Of a DNA stretch of 64,000 nt, positions 1 to 10,009 are shown in pieces (position 1 is the first letter of the stretch; each line of letters opens with the position of its first letter). The stretch covers positions 2,728,001 through 2,792,000 of the forward strand of contig OX596336.1 of the NCBI GenBank assembly GCA_951394405.1. Reading direction: 5' to 3'. The translations under genes and the position numbers were made by a program. The DNA comes from Coprinellus micaceus (taxonomy: Eukaryota > Basidiomycota > Agaricomycetes > Agaricales > Psathyrellaceae). A model generated the notes under the pieces. The model searched no databases and was not told the DNA's origin. It saw only the letters and a program-made list of their open reading frames with translations.

Positions 1-295
1 GGGGGTGATGATGTACTCTTCTGAGTGGGCGAACCACGCATCTGAGAACACCTTTTCAATCGCCACAGAGAGTTCCTCCACTCCTTCTGTGGTGTTGAGA
101 TCGTGCAGGTCGGAGAGACCGGGCATCTCCTTTTCGACCTGCATAAAGAACGGGGCCACCGCATCCTCCTTGAGGGTGCGGCCCTTGATGCGCTCGGCAT
201 GGTTGCTGAGTTTGATAACAGAGGATAGCGGATAGTGATCCGAGGTCCCCTTGAGGTCATGATCTCTCAGCGGGGCTGCTGACAGGACGTAGGCA

Positions 296-310
296 GGTTG
301 AACGAATACC
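296..310. repeat. Target-site duplication of A2, left copy (right copy 1941-1955)
   Basis: GGTTGAACGAATACC is present at 296-310 and again at 1941-1955 directly after the A-tail of A2. The duplicated bases belong to the host element A1 (VFVQP codons of ORF2), so A2 landed in A1 in opposite orientation. Confidence 0.95.
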
Positions 311-1907
311 TCCCCATTATGGGGCCGCCTGTCACCTTTCCCCGGTGAACCGCGGCCGCGTAAAGGACGCTATAGGCCAGACCCTTAGAGGTCTGCCGAA
401 ATTGACGGAGAAATTCGAGCCATGTGCGGTCGAGAATACTCCAGGATCTAGGATGATAGACCTCTATGGGGCCCAAGTCCACTTCAACAGCTTCCAGCGG
501 TACGGCGAAGATATTTTCGAACGCCGTAGGCAGGAGCTGAATACTCTATGGAACTCTCTGAGTACCAATAACCGCACGGTGTGCATGGGGGTGGACGCGT
601 CCGTCCCCAAGACCACCAGGCATAATGCGACCGCGGCCTACGTATACGAAGGCTTAGGCAATCAACGGAGCAAGGGAGTGACGGTGGCAGGACGTGTCCT
701 GTCGTCTGACGCTGAGCTCTTAGCGATTCGCATGGCAGTTGGAAGGGCTACGGCCCTCGAAGACTGCGATCGGATTGCGATATTTACTGATTCTCTGGCC
801 ATGGCTAAGAGAGCAGTCGATCCGGGGATCCATTCGGGCCAGGCGTTCTCGCTTGCAACCTGTAAGGCCCTCCGCACCTGGTTTGCCGCCAAGGCGGACA
901 GACGGGTGGATTTCATTGAGACCCCTTCCAAACTGAAGTGGGGTCTTCAACACCGTGCACATCTGCACGCGCGGAGCCTCCCCCCCACTCCTGCGGGGGT
1001 GAGACCCGCTACCTCTCTCGATAGCGTGCGCAAGCATGTTGCCGACTCTGCACTGGACGCGTGGGCTACTCAGGCACGCAACCCAGACTATCTAGGGCAC
1101 CAGTTCATGGTGCTGCGCGACCCCAAGGGGAAGCCAACTCGTCCGACATACTCCAATGGGGGAGTATGGCTCCGACATGTAAACGAGAGTAATGCGCTTT
1201 GTGCACGTATGTGCAGAGCCATTCTCAACCACGCGCCGACTGGAGAGTACTACTCCCGGTTCCGCATACCTGGCCATGACGATCACGAATGTGAATGCGG
1301 CTGTCCGGTGCAAACTCGTCACCATATCTTTACGCAGTGCGGAGTACTGCAAACATACGATCGGGATCCCCACTTTGTGCGAGAACTCGTTTGGTTTTTA
1401 GAGGATAACCCAAAGGCTTTTGCCTTTGGGTTCCAATACGCCCCACAGGGGGATGGTTGAGAGGACGCGGCCCTGTTTGGTTTGGACTGGCCCCTGCTGG
1501 TTAAAGGTCTCGCGTGAAGGGAGCTGGGTAGGTACCCCGACATGTCAGTCCTTGCAACTGATGTGGATGAGGGGTGCCCGAAGCGCGGCTACCGTGAGGG
1601 ACACCGCTCGGGGGCAGGCAAGGCGTGCCCCCAGGGCCCATAACACCTTGTGGCGGACTGGTACTGGTGGGGATTGGACTGGACTAGGTGGGAATGCCGA
1701 CTCAATATACTGATCTGTTAGTGCCGCAAGGCCTTTCATTGTCTGTCTGCTGGTTGGGGGTAAAACCTCAAGCGCCGGGCGTCTCCAAATCGTCAAAATT
1801 TTACTTCTCATAAATGCTGTAGTACTTAGTTAGTGACGCTCGCGCTCTCTTTGTATGTCTGATAGCGACTGGACTGCCACCGTGCCCCGGAATACAAAAG
1901 CTGATTT

Positions 1908-1940
<33 letters not shown>
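311..1940 (+). mobile_element. LINE A2: 5'-truncated family A insertion
   Basis: A 1.6-kb insertion beginning inside ORF2 (SPHYG, about residue 906 of the intact protein). It includes the 3' end of ORF2, a 448-bp 3' UTR (1461-1908) ending GCTGATTTC, and a 32-A tail (1909-1940). The matching 15-bp duplications on both sides prove a single target-primed insertion into A1. The 3' UTR has no convincing coding potential and is highly conserved between family A copies. Confidence 0.95.
312..1460 (+). pseudogene. A2 ORF2 fragment: RNase H domain and C-terminal zinc cluster
   Basis: Open to the stop at 1458-1460 but lacking endonuclease and reverse transcriptase through 5' truncation. RNase H residues visible: Asp in MGVDASVPK, Glu in SSDAELLAIR, Asp in IAIFTDSLAMAK and Asp in RKHVADSALDAW. 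A Cys/His cluster CECGCPVQTRHHIFTQC follows near the C-terminus. Without its own 5' region it is probably not translated as a functional protein. Confidence 0.9.
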
Positions 1941-1942
<2 letters not shown>

Positions 1943-2582
1943 TTGAACGAATACCATGTCTATAACGGACTTGATGTTCGCATCGGCGTAGGACACGTAG
2001 GTGGGTCCTGGATTGGCAGGTGGGGAGTATTCCACACCAAGACGGGCTGCTGTTTCCAGCAGTAGAATGGCTGTATCTCCATGGTTTGGAACAGCATCGT
2101 CCCACTCCCTGGAGTGACAGTTGAAGTCTCCTGCCATGTAGTCCATGGCTGGGAGTGATTCTGCGCGGCGGTCGAGCAAGCGAATCGCTCGATGGTCGGC
2201 GTCTGAGTATACATTCATGAGATGCATGGGCTCGTCCTCTGCGAACAGGGAGATAACCATTACATCTCGATCATCGATAAGATCTCGACGGTACGTTGGG
2301 CGAAGAACGTCCAATCTCTTATTTACATAGGCCATGACACGCGGACGTGTCTCAGGCTCGGTGGGAGGGACCATACAGGTCCACTTGGGATGACGGGGGG
2401 AACCCCATACCGCCGTACCTTCTTTGTCATGCGCAGAGGGGGCGTGGCAAATGAGCCTCCAGGGAGGCTCTTGTAAGAAGACGATATCCAACGATTTACA
2501 TTGGGACTCGAGAAGTACTACAAGGTCGTTCGGAGACTTAGCAATATTGAAAGACAAAACCCTAATCTTCTGTAATGTTGTA

Positions 2583-5516
2583 CTAAACATTAGGAAGGAC
2601 TGGGTTAGATGGAAGCCGTCCACGATCTTGACGATCACGCACCTGCTTGTTGAGAGAATCGATCTGGGCGCGGTCGAACCTCGCATACCAGAACGGGCAC
2701 TTCGACGACTCAGCGTCGTGGCCCTCCTTCCTGCAGTTGAGACAACGTACACGATGGGGGCAGACTTTGATTTCCTCCGCGGTGGGGGGAATCGGCTTAG
2801 GGAGTTGCTTGGGCTTGCCCTTGCAACAGCTCGCGTGATGGCGATGCTCGTCCCGAGTATGAGACTCGCCGCAGATGGGACACCTGAGGCGGGTTCGGCA
2901 CATGAAGTTAGCGTGCCCCCATTTGCAACAGTTCTTGCAGAAGGGGACACTGGGGTGGCGGGGGGTCGTCCTGATGAGGCACGACCTGCCGAAGATGTTG
3001 ATGGTCTTGTTGTTCAAGGCCTTCCCACGGGTCCCAGCTTGGGAGTCCCAGATGTTGAAGTAGACGGTCACCGATGTGGAGGCCTTCGACTCGGAGTTGA
3101 TCACCCGGGGACGGGCAGTCGTGATGTAGTGCAGTTTCAAGGGCGATGCCTCGAACGCGCTGTCGATGTCAGAGAAAATCGTAGGATTCCCCCCGACGCG
3201 GTACTTAGGAACACCATATATCGCAAGATAGCTGGTGGACTGCGGAAGACCGACCCACAGATCGCGGGACCAGTCTGGGATAACTTGGGTGATCCAACCT
3301 CGCACGGCATTTAAGTCGCGCTCAGTCGGGACATCCGTCGTTCGAAGGCTCCAGCCCCCGTAGGCCTGGCTGCCAGATAGGACGCGGAGTGTTGATCCGG
3401 CCCGCTGAAGGATGTCGTTCATACCTGCCATGGCGAACGCGCCGTCCATGGTGGGGATCCGACCATCCTTCTGGTTGAATAGGACCATGATCTGCGTGCG
3501 AGGTGGACCCTTGGTCGTGGATGCAGGGATAACCGTCTTCTTCTTCTTCTGCTTCTTCCCGCTCGAGACGGGGCCAGCAGAGATTGGAGGAGGGTTGGCC
3601 TGAGGAAGGGGAGGGACAGGGCCGCCATTGATAATTTTGGCGATCTGCGATGGAGTAAGGTCAGGTCGAGCCCGCCCCCAAGTGGCAGCAGCCTCGACGT
3701 AACTTGGTTTCGTCTTGCCTCCCTTGGCAATGATGTTCCATGGCCTAAAAGCCGTGGGTTTAGAGACAGGCTTCTGAGGGCCGACCGGAAGGCCGACTCT
3801 CTGGAAGGGGACGGTGGGAGCCTTTGGCTGCGGCCTCGGGCCTCCATCGTGCACACGCTTCCGTGTAGCCGCAGAGAACGGAAGGCTCGGGTTCGGGCTG
3901 GGTGGGGCCGGTTCCTGAGCGTTCCGAGAATCTTCGGGTCGTTCCTCCACGGGGGCGGGACGTTCCGGGATGGGGTTCTGGTCCACCGGGATGGGCGAGC
4001 CAGTAGGCAGACGCTTGCCTGCCTTCTTCCTCTTCTTGGGCGGGACGACAATCGAGCGGGTTTTATTGGTCGTGTGACCAAAGTCGGATGTGCGGGCACC
4101 TGCATCGGGCGGGGGGGTGTGCGGCAGCTTCTCTCGAAGCCTGACACCCATGGCAAGCCGGTACAAGTCCCAGGTGGGGTGGCCTCCTGGCGGTGGACCA
4201 GGTTGCTGTGAGGATGTAGTGTAATGGGGCTCTTCCTTTGAGTTCTCTTTGACGGCCGCACGGATCGCCGCAGAGATCGAGGTCGAGTACTCGTCCCACG
4301 ATGTGTACCCAGCTGGCAGGGTGCCTAGCTCGGGATGAGATGCTGGGAGTTGTGAAGATGAGGGAGGGGCTTGCGCCGGCTCACCTCCTCCTCCTCCCCA
4401 ACCGGGGGGCACAAGCTCTTGCCGCTGCTGCTGCAGACGCCGAGCCTGTGGGGACACCAAAGGTGGCTCCCACATGCTGGCCTCCGCCTGCTGCTGCTTC
4501 TCGAACTCTGCCGCCCAGTCGATGGTTGTGTCCCCTTGGGGACGCGTGGATAGGACGCCGCGCATGATGTCGGCCGGGACGCTTACGTCCTCGTCCTTCA
4601 TCTGCTCGACGTGTGAAGCCCAGTCCCCGACGGCGGGTTCCGAGGCGTACATGCTGTCCTCGACGCCCTCCTCAACCTGCATAGGGTGGAGTGGGATGTC
4701 GTGGGCGGTGTCACCAGCCTCCTGGCTGGTTAGAGGGTCCGCGCTGTCCCTGTTTCCAAAGGGCGGAATCCTTCCGAACTGAATCGGGGGGGACCGGATC
4801 CTCTGGGCGCGGGGAGTAGCTTGGTTGCGGGGGGAAGGAGGGCGAGTGCCTGGCGGGGTCACCATGTCGTCGTCCTCCAAGGATTTAAACGCTACCCTCC
4901 AGGCAGAGCCTTGGACGGCGGCGTCGACTCGGTCCAGCGTGAACCATAGAGTTTTGAGCGCGTCGGTTTCCTCAGCGGGAGGATCCCGTCTGAGGAAAAA
5001 CTCGGCGGCTCGGTTGAGGGAAGAGATGGCGTCTTCTAGTGTGAGGGTGCTGGAGGGTGCCGGGGTGGGGAATTGGGTCCTGGTTGCTTCCGAGCCAAGA
5101 CTTACCTCCTCCTCGTCACTCTCGTCGTCATCCTCGCTCCCATCCTTCTCCCTGTAGACTGTGGACGGTGGCACCGTGGCAGAGCGGGCGCTCTGATCCT
5201 CCGTACCTCCTCCACTAATGTTCAATGGGTCATTGTCGCTCTGGGCTTCGGTGCTTGTCGATGTTTGAGGTGGTCCATGCGGGCCCCGAAGGGTCGGCAC
5301 GTCCGGCGTGTAACGTTCGCGGGCTTGCGCCCCTAACGAGGTGGATTGAGGGGCCTGAGACAGGTCCCTGTTGGAGTGCATAGAGGCTGCCCGTGAAGGG
5401 GGCCTCGGTGTAGAGGAAGCCGCAAGGCTGGGATCTCGGGTCAACGTGTGGGATCGGCCGCCCGGCGGGGTCGACTTCTCCCGACGCGCGGCGGGTTTTT
5501 TCTTCGATGAGGACAT
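2583..5516 (-). CDS. LINE A1 ORF1: nucleic-acid-binding Gag-like protein with zinc knuckles
   Basis: Open frame of about 977 codons. ATG at 5516 is chosen because the preceding in-frame codon is TTG. The N-terminal two-thirds is low complexity, rich in Pro, Ser, Asp and Glu (MSSSKKKPAARREKS start, acidic stretch EDDDESDEEEEVSLGSE). A Lys-rich patch (KKQKKKKT) precedes the conserved C-terminal half. Three Cys/His clusters follow from about residue 860: CKNCCKWGHANFMC, CPICGESHTRDEHRHH and CLNCRKEGHDAESSKC. ORF1 proteins of such LINEs coat the transcript and escort it in the ribonucleoprotein. The frame is open throughout. It differs from the A3 ORF1 by an extra central block around a TSWDEYSTS motif. 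Confidence 0.9.
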   Translation of the reverse strand: MSSSKKKPAARREKSTPPGGRSHTLTRDPSLAASSTPRPPSRAASMHSNRDLSQAPQSTSLGAQARERYTPDVPTLRGPHGPPQTSTSTEAQSDNDPLNISGGGTEDQSARSATVPPSTVYREKDGSEDDDESDEEEVSLGSEATRTQFPTPAPSSTLTLEDAISSLNRAAEFFLRRDPPAEETDALKTLWFTLDRVDAAVQGSAWRVAFKSLEDDDMVTPPGTRPPSPRNQATPRAQRIRSPPIQFGRIPPFGNRDSADPLTSQEAGDTAHDIPLHPMQVEEGVEDSMYASEPAVGDWASHVEQMKDEDVSVPADIMRGVLSTRPQGDTTIDWAAEFEKQQQAEASMWEPPLVSPQARRLQQQRQELVPPGWGGGGGEPAQAPPSSSQLPASHPELGTLPAGYTSWDEYSTSISAAIRAAVKENSKEEPHYTTSSQQPGPPPGGHPTWDLYRLAMGVRLREKLPHTPPPDAGARTSDFGHTTNKTRSIVVPPKKRKKAGKRLPTGSPIPVDQNPIPERPAPVEERPEDSRNAQEPAPPSPNPSLPFSAATRKRVHDGGPRPQPKAPTVPFQRVGLPVGPQKPVSKPTAFRPWNIIAKGGKTKPSYVEAAATWGRARPDLTPSQIAKIINGGPVPPLPQANPPPISAGPVSSGKKQKKKKTVIPASTTKGPPRTQIMVLFNQKDGRIPTMDGAFAMAGMNDILQRAGSTLRVLSGSQAYGGWSLRTTDVPTERDLNAVRGWITQVIPDWSRDLWVGLPQSTSYLAIYGVPKYRVGGNPTIFSDIDSAFEASPLKLHYITTARPRVINSESKASTSVTVYFNIWDSQAGTRGKALNNKTINIFGRSCLIRTTPRHPSVPFCKNCCKWGHANFMCRTRLRCPICGESHTRDEHRHHASCCKGKPKQLPKPIPPTAEEIKVCPHRVRCLNCRKEGHDAESSKCPFWYARFDRAQIDSLNKQVRDRQDRGRLPSNPVLPNV

Positions 5517-5650
5517 CAACGATGCCCTCGATGTTCGTATACCAGCCTAGGAGTCGGCGGTACACCTTCCAGACGACGGGGTAGAGATGTTGCGAGAGTG
5601 GAGATTGGTCGGCCCGAATAGGAAGGTGGTGGTAAGAGATCAAGAAGTGT
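5517..5650 (-). promoter_or_regulatory. 5' UTR of A1, presumed internal promoter region
   Basis: About 130 bp between the 5' terminus of the element and the ORF1 ATG. The first bases read CTTCTTGATCTCTTACC (minus strand). They match the start of A3, A8 and, over about 45 nt, the family B element B4. LINEs of this kind usually carry their RNA polymerase II promoter inside the 5' UTR; I infer that here from conservation only, as no TATA box is visible. Confidence 0.55.
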
Positions 5651-5832
5651 CGAATACATGGAGTGTTGATACACAGGAATCAGGTCACATGATGCTAGAT
5701 GATCCAGATATGATAACTAAGTCCAATTAGATCAAGATAACTGATGAAGGGCAAGATCATGATGGATAAGGGTGATCTGTGAATGGATAAGGATGGATAA
5801 GGGTGGAGTCACCAAGTCACCAAGTTCCAACA
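5651..5832 (-). repeat. Partial 3' LTR of copia C1
   Basis: The minus strand reads TGTTGGAACTTGGTGACTTG from 5832, matching the first roughly 180 bp of the 310-bp LTRs of C2. It is cut at about 5650 by the 5' end of LINE A1, so the remainder should lie beyond the 3' end of A1, outside the window. Confidence 0.9.
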
Positions 5833-5876
5833 CACTCCCTTGACTGAGACTCACTCCCTTCAGTCAACACACTCGC

Positions 5877-6231
5877 TTAATCTGCACGGAGTCCAAGTCG
5901 TTCTCGTGCAAGTCGGATGGCTGGAAGAGGAAGGGCCTTGGTGAGGCAGTCTGCAGGCTGCTCAGTGCCCTTGATGTGAACAGGGGCAATGGTGCCAGCT
6001 TCCACAATGTCTCGCAACCAGAAGAACCGCAGGTCCAGGTGCTTCATGCGTCCAAAGTGCTCGGGGTTCTTGCTGACACTAATAGCTGACTGGTTGTTGA
6101 TGTGGAGGGTGGAGGGACCATGCTGGGGGAAGCCAAACTCGCCAAGGATGTTGCGCATCCATAGGATCTCCTTTCCAGCCTCAACTGCAATCATGTACTC
6201 AGCCTCTGTGCTAGAGAGAGCAACGATAGTC
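5877..6231 (-). pseudogene. C1 pol C-terminus (RNase H end)
   Basis: Encodes the last roughly 118 residues of the copia polyprotein, from SSTEAEYMIAVEAGKE to the stop at 5877. The third RNase H acidic residue, Asp in HIDNQSAI of C2, is Asn here (HINNQSAI), a change expected to cripple catalysis. The frame is cut by A3 at 6231/18848. Confidence 0.9.
6218..6231. repeat. Target-site duplication of A3, left copy (right copy 18848-18861)
   Basis: GAGCAACGATAGTC at 6218-6231 and 18848-18861, separated by 12.6 kb. The sequence is part of C1 pol (compare GAGCAACAATGGTC in C2), so the whole 6232-18847 block behaves as one nested insertion. Confidence 0.93.
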
Positions 6232-6692
6232 TTTTTTTTTTTTTGAAATCAGCTTTTGTATTCCGGGGCACGGTGGCAGTCCGGTCGCTATCAGACATAC
6301 AAAGAGAGCGCGAGCGTCACTAACTAAGTACTACAGCATTTATGAGAAGTGAAATTTTGACGATTTGGAGATGCCCGGCGCTTGAGGTTTTACCCCCAAC
6401 CAGCAGACAGACGATGGAGGGCCTTGCGGCACCAACAGATCGGTATATTGAGTCGGCATTCCCACCCAGCCCAGTCCAATCCCCGCCAGTACCAGTCCAC
6501 CACAAGGTGTTATGGGCCCCGGGGGCACACCTTGCCTGCCCCCGAACGGTGTCCCTCACGGTAACCGCGCTTCGGGTACCCCTCATCCGCATCAGTTGCA
6601 AGGACTGACACGTCGGGGTACCTACCCAACTCCCTTCACGTGAGACCTTTAACCAGCAGAGGCCAGTCCAAACCAAACGAGGCCGCGTCCTC

Positions 6693-7749
6693 TCAACCAT
6701 CCCCCTGTGGGGCGTACTGGAACCCAAACGCAAAAGCCTTTGGGTTATCCTCTAAAAACCAAACGAGTTCTCGCACAAAGCGGGGATCCCGATCGTACGT
6801 TTGCAGCACACCGCACTGCGTAAAGATATGGTGACGAGTTTGCACCGGACAGCCGCATTCACATTCATGATTGTCATGGCCAGGTTTGCGGAACCGGGAG
6901 TAGTACTCCCCAGTAGGCGCGTGGTTGAGAATGGCTCTGCACATCCGTGCACAGAGCGCATTACTCTCATTAACATGTCGGAGCCATACTCCCCCATTGG
7001 AGTATGTCGGACGAGTTGGCTTCCCCTTGGGGTCGCACAGCACCATGAACTGGTGCCCTAGATAATCTGGGTTGCGTGCCTGAGTAGCCCACGCGTCCAG
7101 GGCGGAGTCAGCAACATGCTTGCGCACGCTGTCGAGAGAGGTAGCGGGTCTCACCCCCGCAGGAGTGGGAGGGAGGCTCCGCGTGTGCAGATGAGCACGA
7201 TGTTGGAGACCCCACTTCAATTTAGAAGGGGTCTCGATGAAGTCCACCCGTCTGTCCGCCTTGGCAGCAAACCAGGTGCGGAGGGCCTTACAGGTTGCAA
7301 GCGAAAATGCCTGGCCCGAATGGATCCCCGGATCAACTGCTCTCTTGGCCATGGCCAGAGAGTCAGTGAATATCGCAATCCGATCACAATCTTCTAGGGC
7401 CGTAGCCCTTCCAATTGCCATGCGAATCGCTAGGAGCTCGGCGTCAGACGACAGGACACGTCCTGCCACCGTGACTCCCTTGCTCCGTTGGTTGCCTAGG
7501 CCTTCATATACGTAGGCCGCGGTCGCGTTATGCCTGGTGGTCTTGGGGACAGACGCGTCCACCCCCATGCATACCGTGCGGTTATTGGTACTCAAAGAGT
7601 TCCATAGAGTGTTCAGCTCCTGCCTACGACGTTCGAAAATATCTTTGCCGTACCGCTGGAAGCTGTTGAAGTGGACTTGGGCCCCGTATAGGTCCATCAT
7701 CCTAGATCCTGGAGTGTTTTCGACCGCACATGGCTCGAACTTCTCCGTC
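6693..7749 (-). pseudogene. A3 ORF2, C-terminal part (RNase H)
   Basis: Continuation of A3 ORF2 beyond the B1 insertion, from TEKFEPCAVE to the terminal QYAPQGDG and stop at 6693. It contains MGVDASVPKTTRH, SSDAELLAIR and IFTDSLAMAK of RNase H and the C-terminal Cys/His cluster. It is separated from its reverse transcriptase half (10025-12834) by B1. Confidence 0.9.
7735..7749. repeat. Target-site duplication of B1, left copy (right copy 10010-10024)
   Basis: TCGAACTTCTCCGTC flanks B1 on both sides. It lies in codons for LTEKFE of A3 ORF2, placing B1 between reverse transcriptase and RNase H of its host. Confidence 0.95.
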
Positions 7750-10009
7750 TTTTTTTTTTTTTTTTTTTTTTTTTTGAATTCAGCTTTTGTATTCCGGGGC
7801 ACAAAGGCAGTCCGGTCGCTAGCTAATACACAAAGTATTTCTACGATACATACAACTAACAGTTAAAAGGCGAACACGCATAAACGCAGCGATGGGGCGA
7901 AAGATAGGACTCCCCCGAAGCGAAGTCCAAGACTCGTGTGCGAAGCCCTGGTGGGCGACGCCAGAAGGATAAGTTTTATCGCGGTGCCCCTCCCCAGACT
8001 TAGCCGACCGGCTACTAAGTAAACGCGTTTCGATCCAGGCTCCCGGCGGGTTCTCCACACCCTCCGGTAGGCACCTCCGTAGAAGTACCCAACTTAGTCC
8101 AGCTCTCATCCGCAATCAGTTGTGGAGACTGACACGTCGAGCCGGCTACCAAGTCCTACGCGCGTAAACCGTTGGCCTTTACAGCCTGGTCCAAGAAGGG
8201 CCGCGAGCCGCTCATCCAATACCCACTGGCGGTGGGTGACGATATTGGAACCCAAAACTAAAGGCGGGCGGGTTCTCCATCAAGAAACCGACGAACTCTC
8301 GCAAAAAGCGGGGAGTCCGATCGAGAGTTTCAAGCACTCTGCAGTGCGTGAAGATATGACGCCGGGTCTGCGTCGGGTGACCGCACTCACATTCGTGAGT
8401 GTCGTGGCCTGGAATATTAAACCTTCGATAGTACTCGCCTATCGGGGCATGATTGAGAACCGCCCTGGCGAATCTCGCACAGAGTATGTTGTCCTCGTTG
8501 ACATTACGTAGCCACGTACCGCCATTGACGTACGTGGGACGAAGAGGCTTCCCCTTGAGGTCGCTGAACACCAGGAACTGGTGTCCGAGATAGTCAGGGT
8601 CGCGGGCCAGAGTGGTCCACGCGTCTAACGCTGAGTCGGCGATGTGCTTGCGCACACCATCCAAAGAAGTTTCAGGCCTCTCTCCCAAAACAATGGGAGG
8701 GAGGCTGCGAGCACGAAGATGTGCCTGGTGCTGAATCCCCCATTCCAACTTGGAGGGGACCTCAACGAACATAACCTTGCGGTCAGGGAACCCCGACAGC
8801 CAGGTGGCTAGCTTCCGACAGACGGTAAGCGAATGTGCCTGCCCTGAGTGGACAGACGGATCTACCGCTCGTTTTGCCATGGCAATAGAGTCGGTGAAAA
8901 TGACTATCCGGTCGCAGTCCTCGAGGGACGAACCCTTAAGGACTGCATTCCGGATCGCAAAGAGCTCAGCGTCAGACGCCAGCACCTTGCCCGCTGCCCA
9001 AGCAGACGAGCCAGAGAGGTCGACCAGGCCTTCGAAGACGAAGGCCGCAGTCGCATGATGCCTGGTCGATGTCTTGGGAACAGACGCGTCCGTCCCAAAG
9101 CACACCGTACGCGGTTGCCCACGCGCGACGTTGAACAGGGTATTGAGTTCGGTACGCCTCCGGTTGAGGGGTTCCTCACCATAGGTATCGTACTCATTGA
9201 ATTTGACCTGGGCCTCGAAGAGGTCCATAAGTCGAAGACCTGGCAAGGCCTCCTCCGCGACGGGGGAGAAGACCTCCGTGAGCGAACCCAGATTCTTGGC
9301 CGTCTGAGTGATCGCGTCACGCACCTTGCCCTGCTTCTCAAGTGGAAGCCAGACAGATGAACCGTAATGTGGATCGGCACCCTTCCGAAACTCCTCTGGT
9401 AGGAGGGAGCGGAGAGGGTGCGTTTCCGAGAGCGTCGCCGTCCTGAAGACCGCCCGTTGGGATAGCTTACGAAGATGAAGACGAATGGGAGGGAGGCCTG
9501 CAAGGCACTCTACTCCTCCAGTAGGGGACGTGCGAAACGCCCCCACAATCCAGCATGCGGCTTTACGCTGCATGGTGGTCAGAGCTTTGAGGGCGCCAAC
9601 GTTCTTGGCTCCTTCATAGTACCAGAGTCTATGTCCGTACGTTGCGACCGGAAGGACGCAAGCACGGAATAAGATCCGTTTGTTCTTGGGAGTTAACCCT
9701 CGAGTAGAGTTGCCGAGCATTCTCATCGCCATGACGGTGGTGAGTGCTTTGCAGGTGTAGTATCGTACGTGCTCCTGGAAAGTGAGCTTCCGATCAAAGT
9801 AAAAGCCCAAGTATCTCCAAAACTTCTTGGGCTTGAGTGGGGTGTCCCCTGTGAAGGGGGCGAACCCGAGGTCGATAGGGCGATCCCAGCCGGAGTGCGC
9901 TCTACTGAAATGGAACAGCTCGTTCTTGGTGTGTTCCATCACCAAGCCCGCTGCTGTGAATAAGTCGAACATAACCGCGTAAGCATGACGAAGCATCACG
10001 CAGTTCGTT
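7750..10009 (-). mobile_element. LINE B1: 5'-truncated family B insertion inside A3 ORF2
   Basis: T-run 7750-7775 (26-base A-tail on the minus strand), 3' UTR 7776-8211 ending GAATTC, and the 3' 1.8 kb of a family B ORF2. The 5' truncation is at TNCVMLRHAY, just after the YVDD region of reverse transcriptase. Flanked by a perfect 15-bp duplication and inserted in the same orientation as its host. Confidence 0.94.
8212..10009 (-). CDS. B1 ORF2 fragment: reverse transcriptase thumb and RNase H, fused in frame to A3 ORF2
   Basis: Open from the truncation point to the stop at 8212 (PPPVGIG end, typical of family B). It holds the post-palm thumb region (WRYLGFYFDRKLTF) and RNase H (FGTDASVPKTSTRHH, ASDAELFAIR, VIFTDSIAMAKRA). 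By chance it is in frame with the A3 ORF2 part upstream, so a single open frame runs 12834-8212. Whether the chimera is translated is unknown. Confidence 0.85.

Larger units (their letters stand above)
1..2590 (-). pseudogene. LINE A1 ORF2, N-terminal third, split by insertion of A2
   Basis: ORF2 starts at ATG 2590-2588, eight bases inside the end of ORF1 (AATGTTTAG: the ATG lies upstream of the ORF1 stop in another frame). The segment 2590-1956 encodes the AP-type endonuclease with the FNIAKS, QEPPW, NVYSDADH and GDFNCHS motifs. It breaks inside a VFVQP motif where A2 inserted, then resumes from 310 to 1 (AAPLRDHDLKGTSDH, containing the terminal SDH endonuclease motif) and exits the window in the linker before reverse transcriptase. 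I see no frameshift within either piece. Before A2 arrived, this ORF was probably open. Confidence 0.88.
1..5650 (-). mobile_element. LINE A1: family A Tad-like non-LTR retrotransposon, 5' complete, 3' end beyond the window
   Basis: This minus-strand element starts near 5647, where its 5' terminal motif CTTCTTGATCTCTTACC abuts a copia LTR, and runs left through a roughly 130-bp 5' UTR, ORF1 and the first part of ORF2 to the window edge. ORF2 is split at 310/1956 by the plus-strand element A2, flanked by a 15-bp target-site duplication. Its ORF1 is the longer (about 977-residue) subtype, like A8. The 3' end and A-tail lie left of the window, so its own target-site duplication cannot be checked. 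Insertion into the LTR of C1 makes it younger than C1. Confidence 0.9.

Noticed and set aside
7750..7775. Long T-runs (also 6232, 15606, 28972, 51483, 63284) as transcription terminators
   Set aside because: Each sits exactly at a LINE 3' terminus on the minus strand next to a target-site duplication, so they are A-tails.
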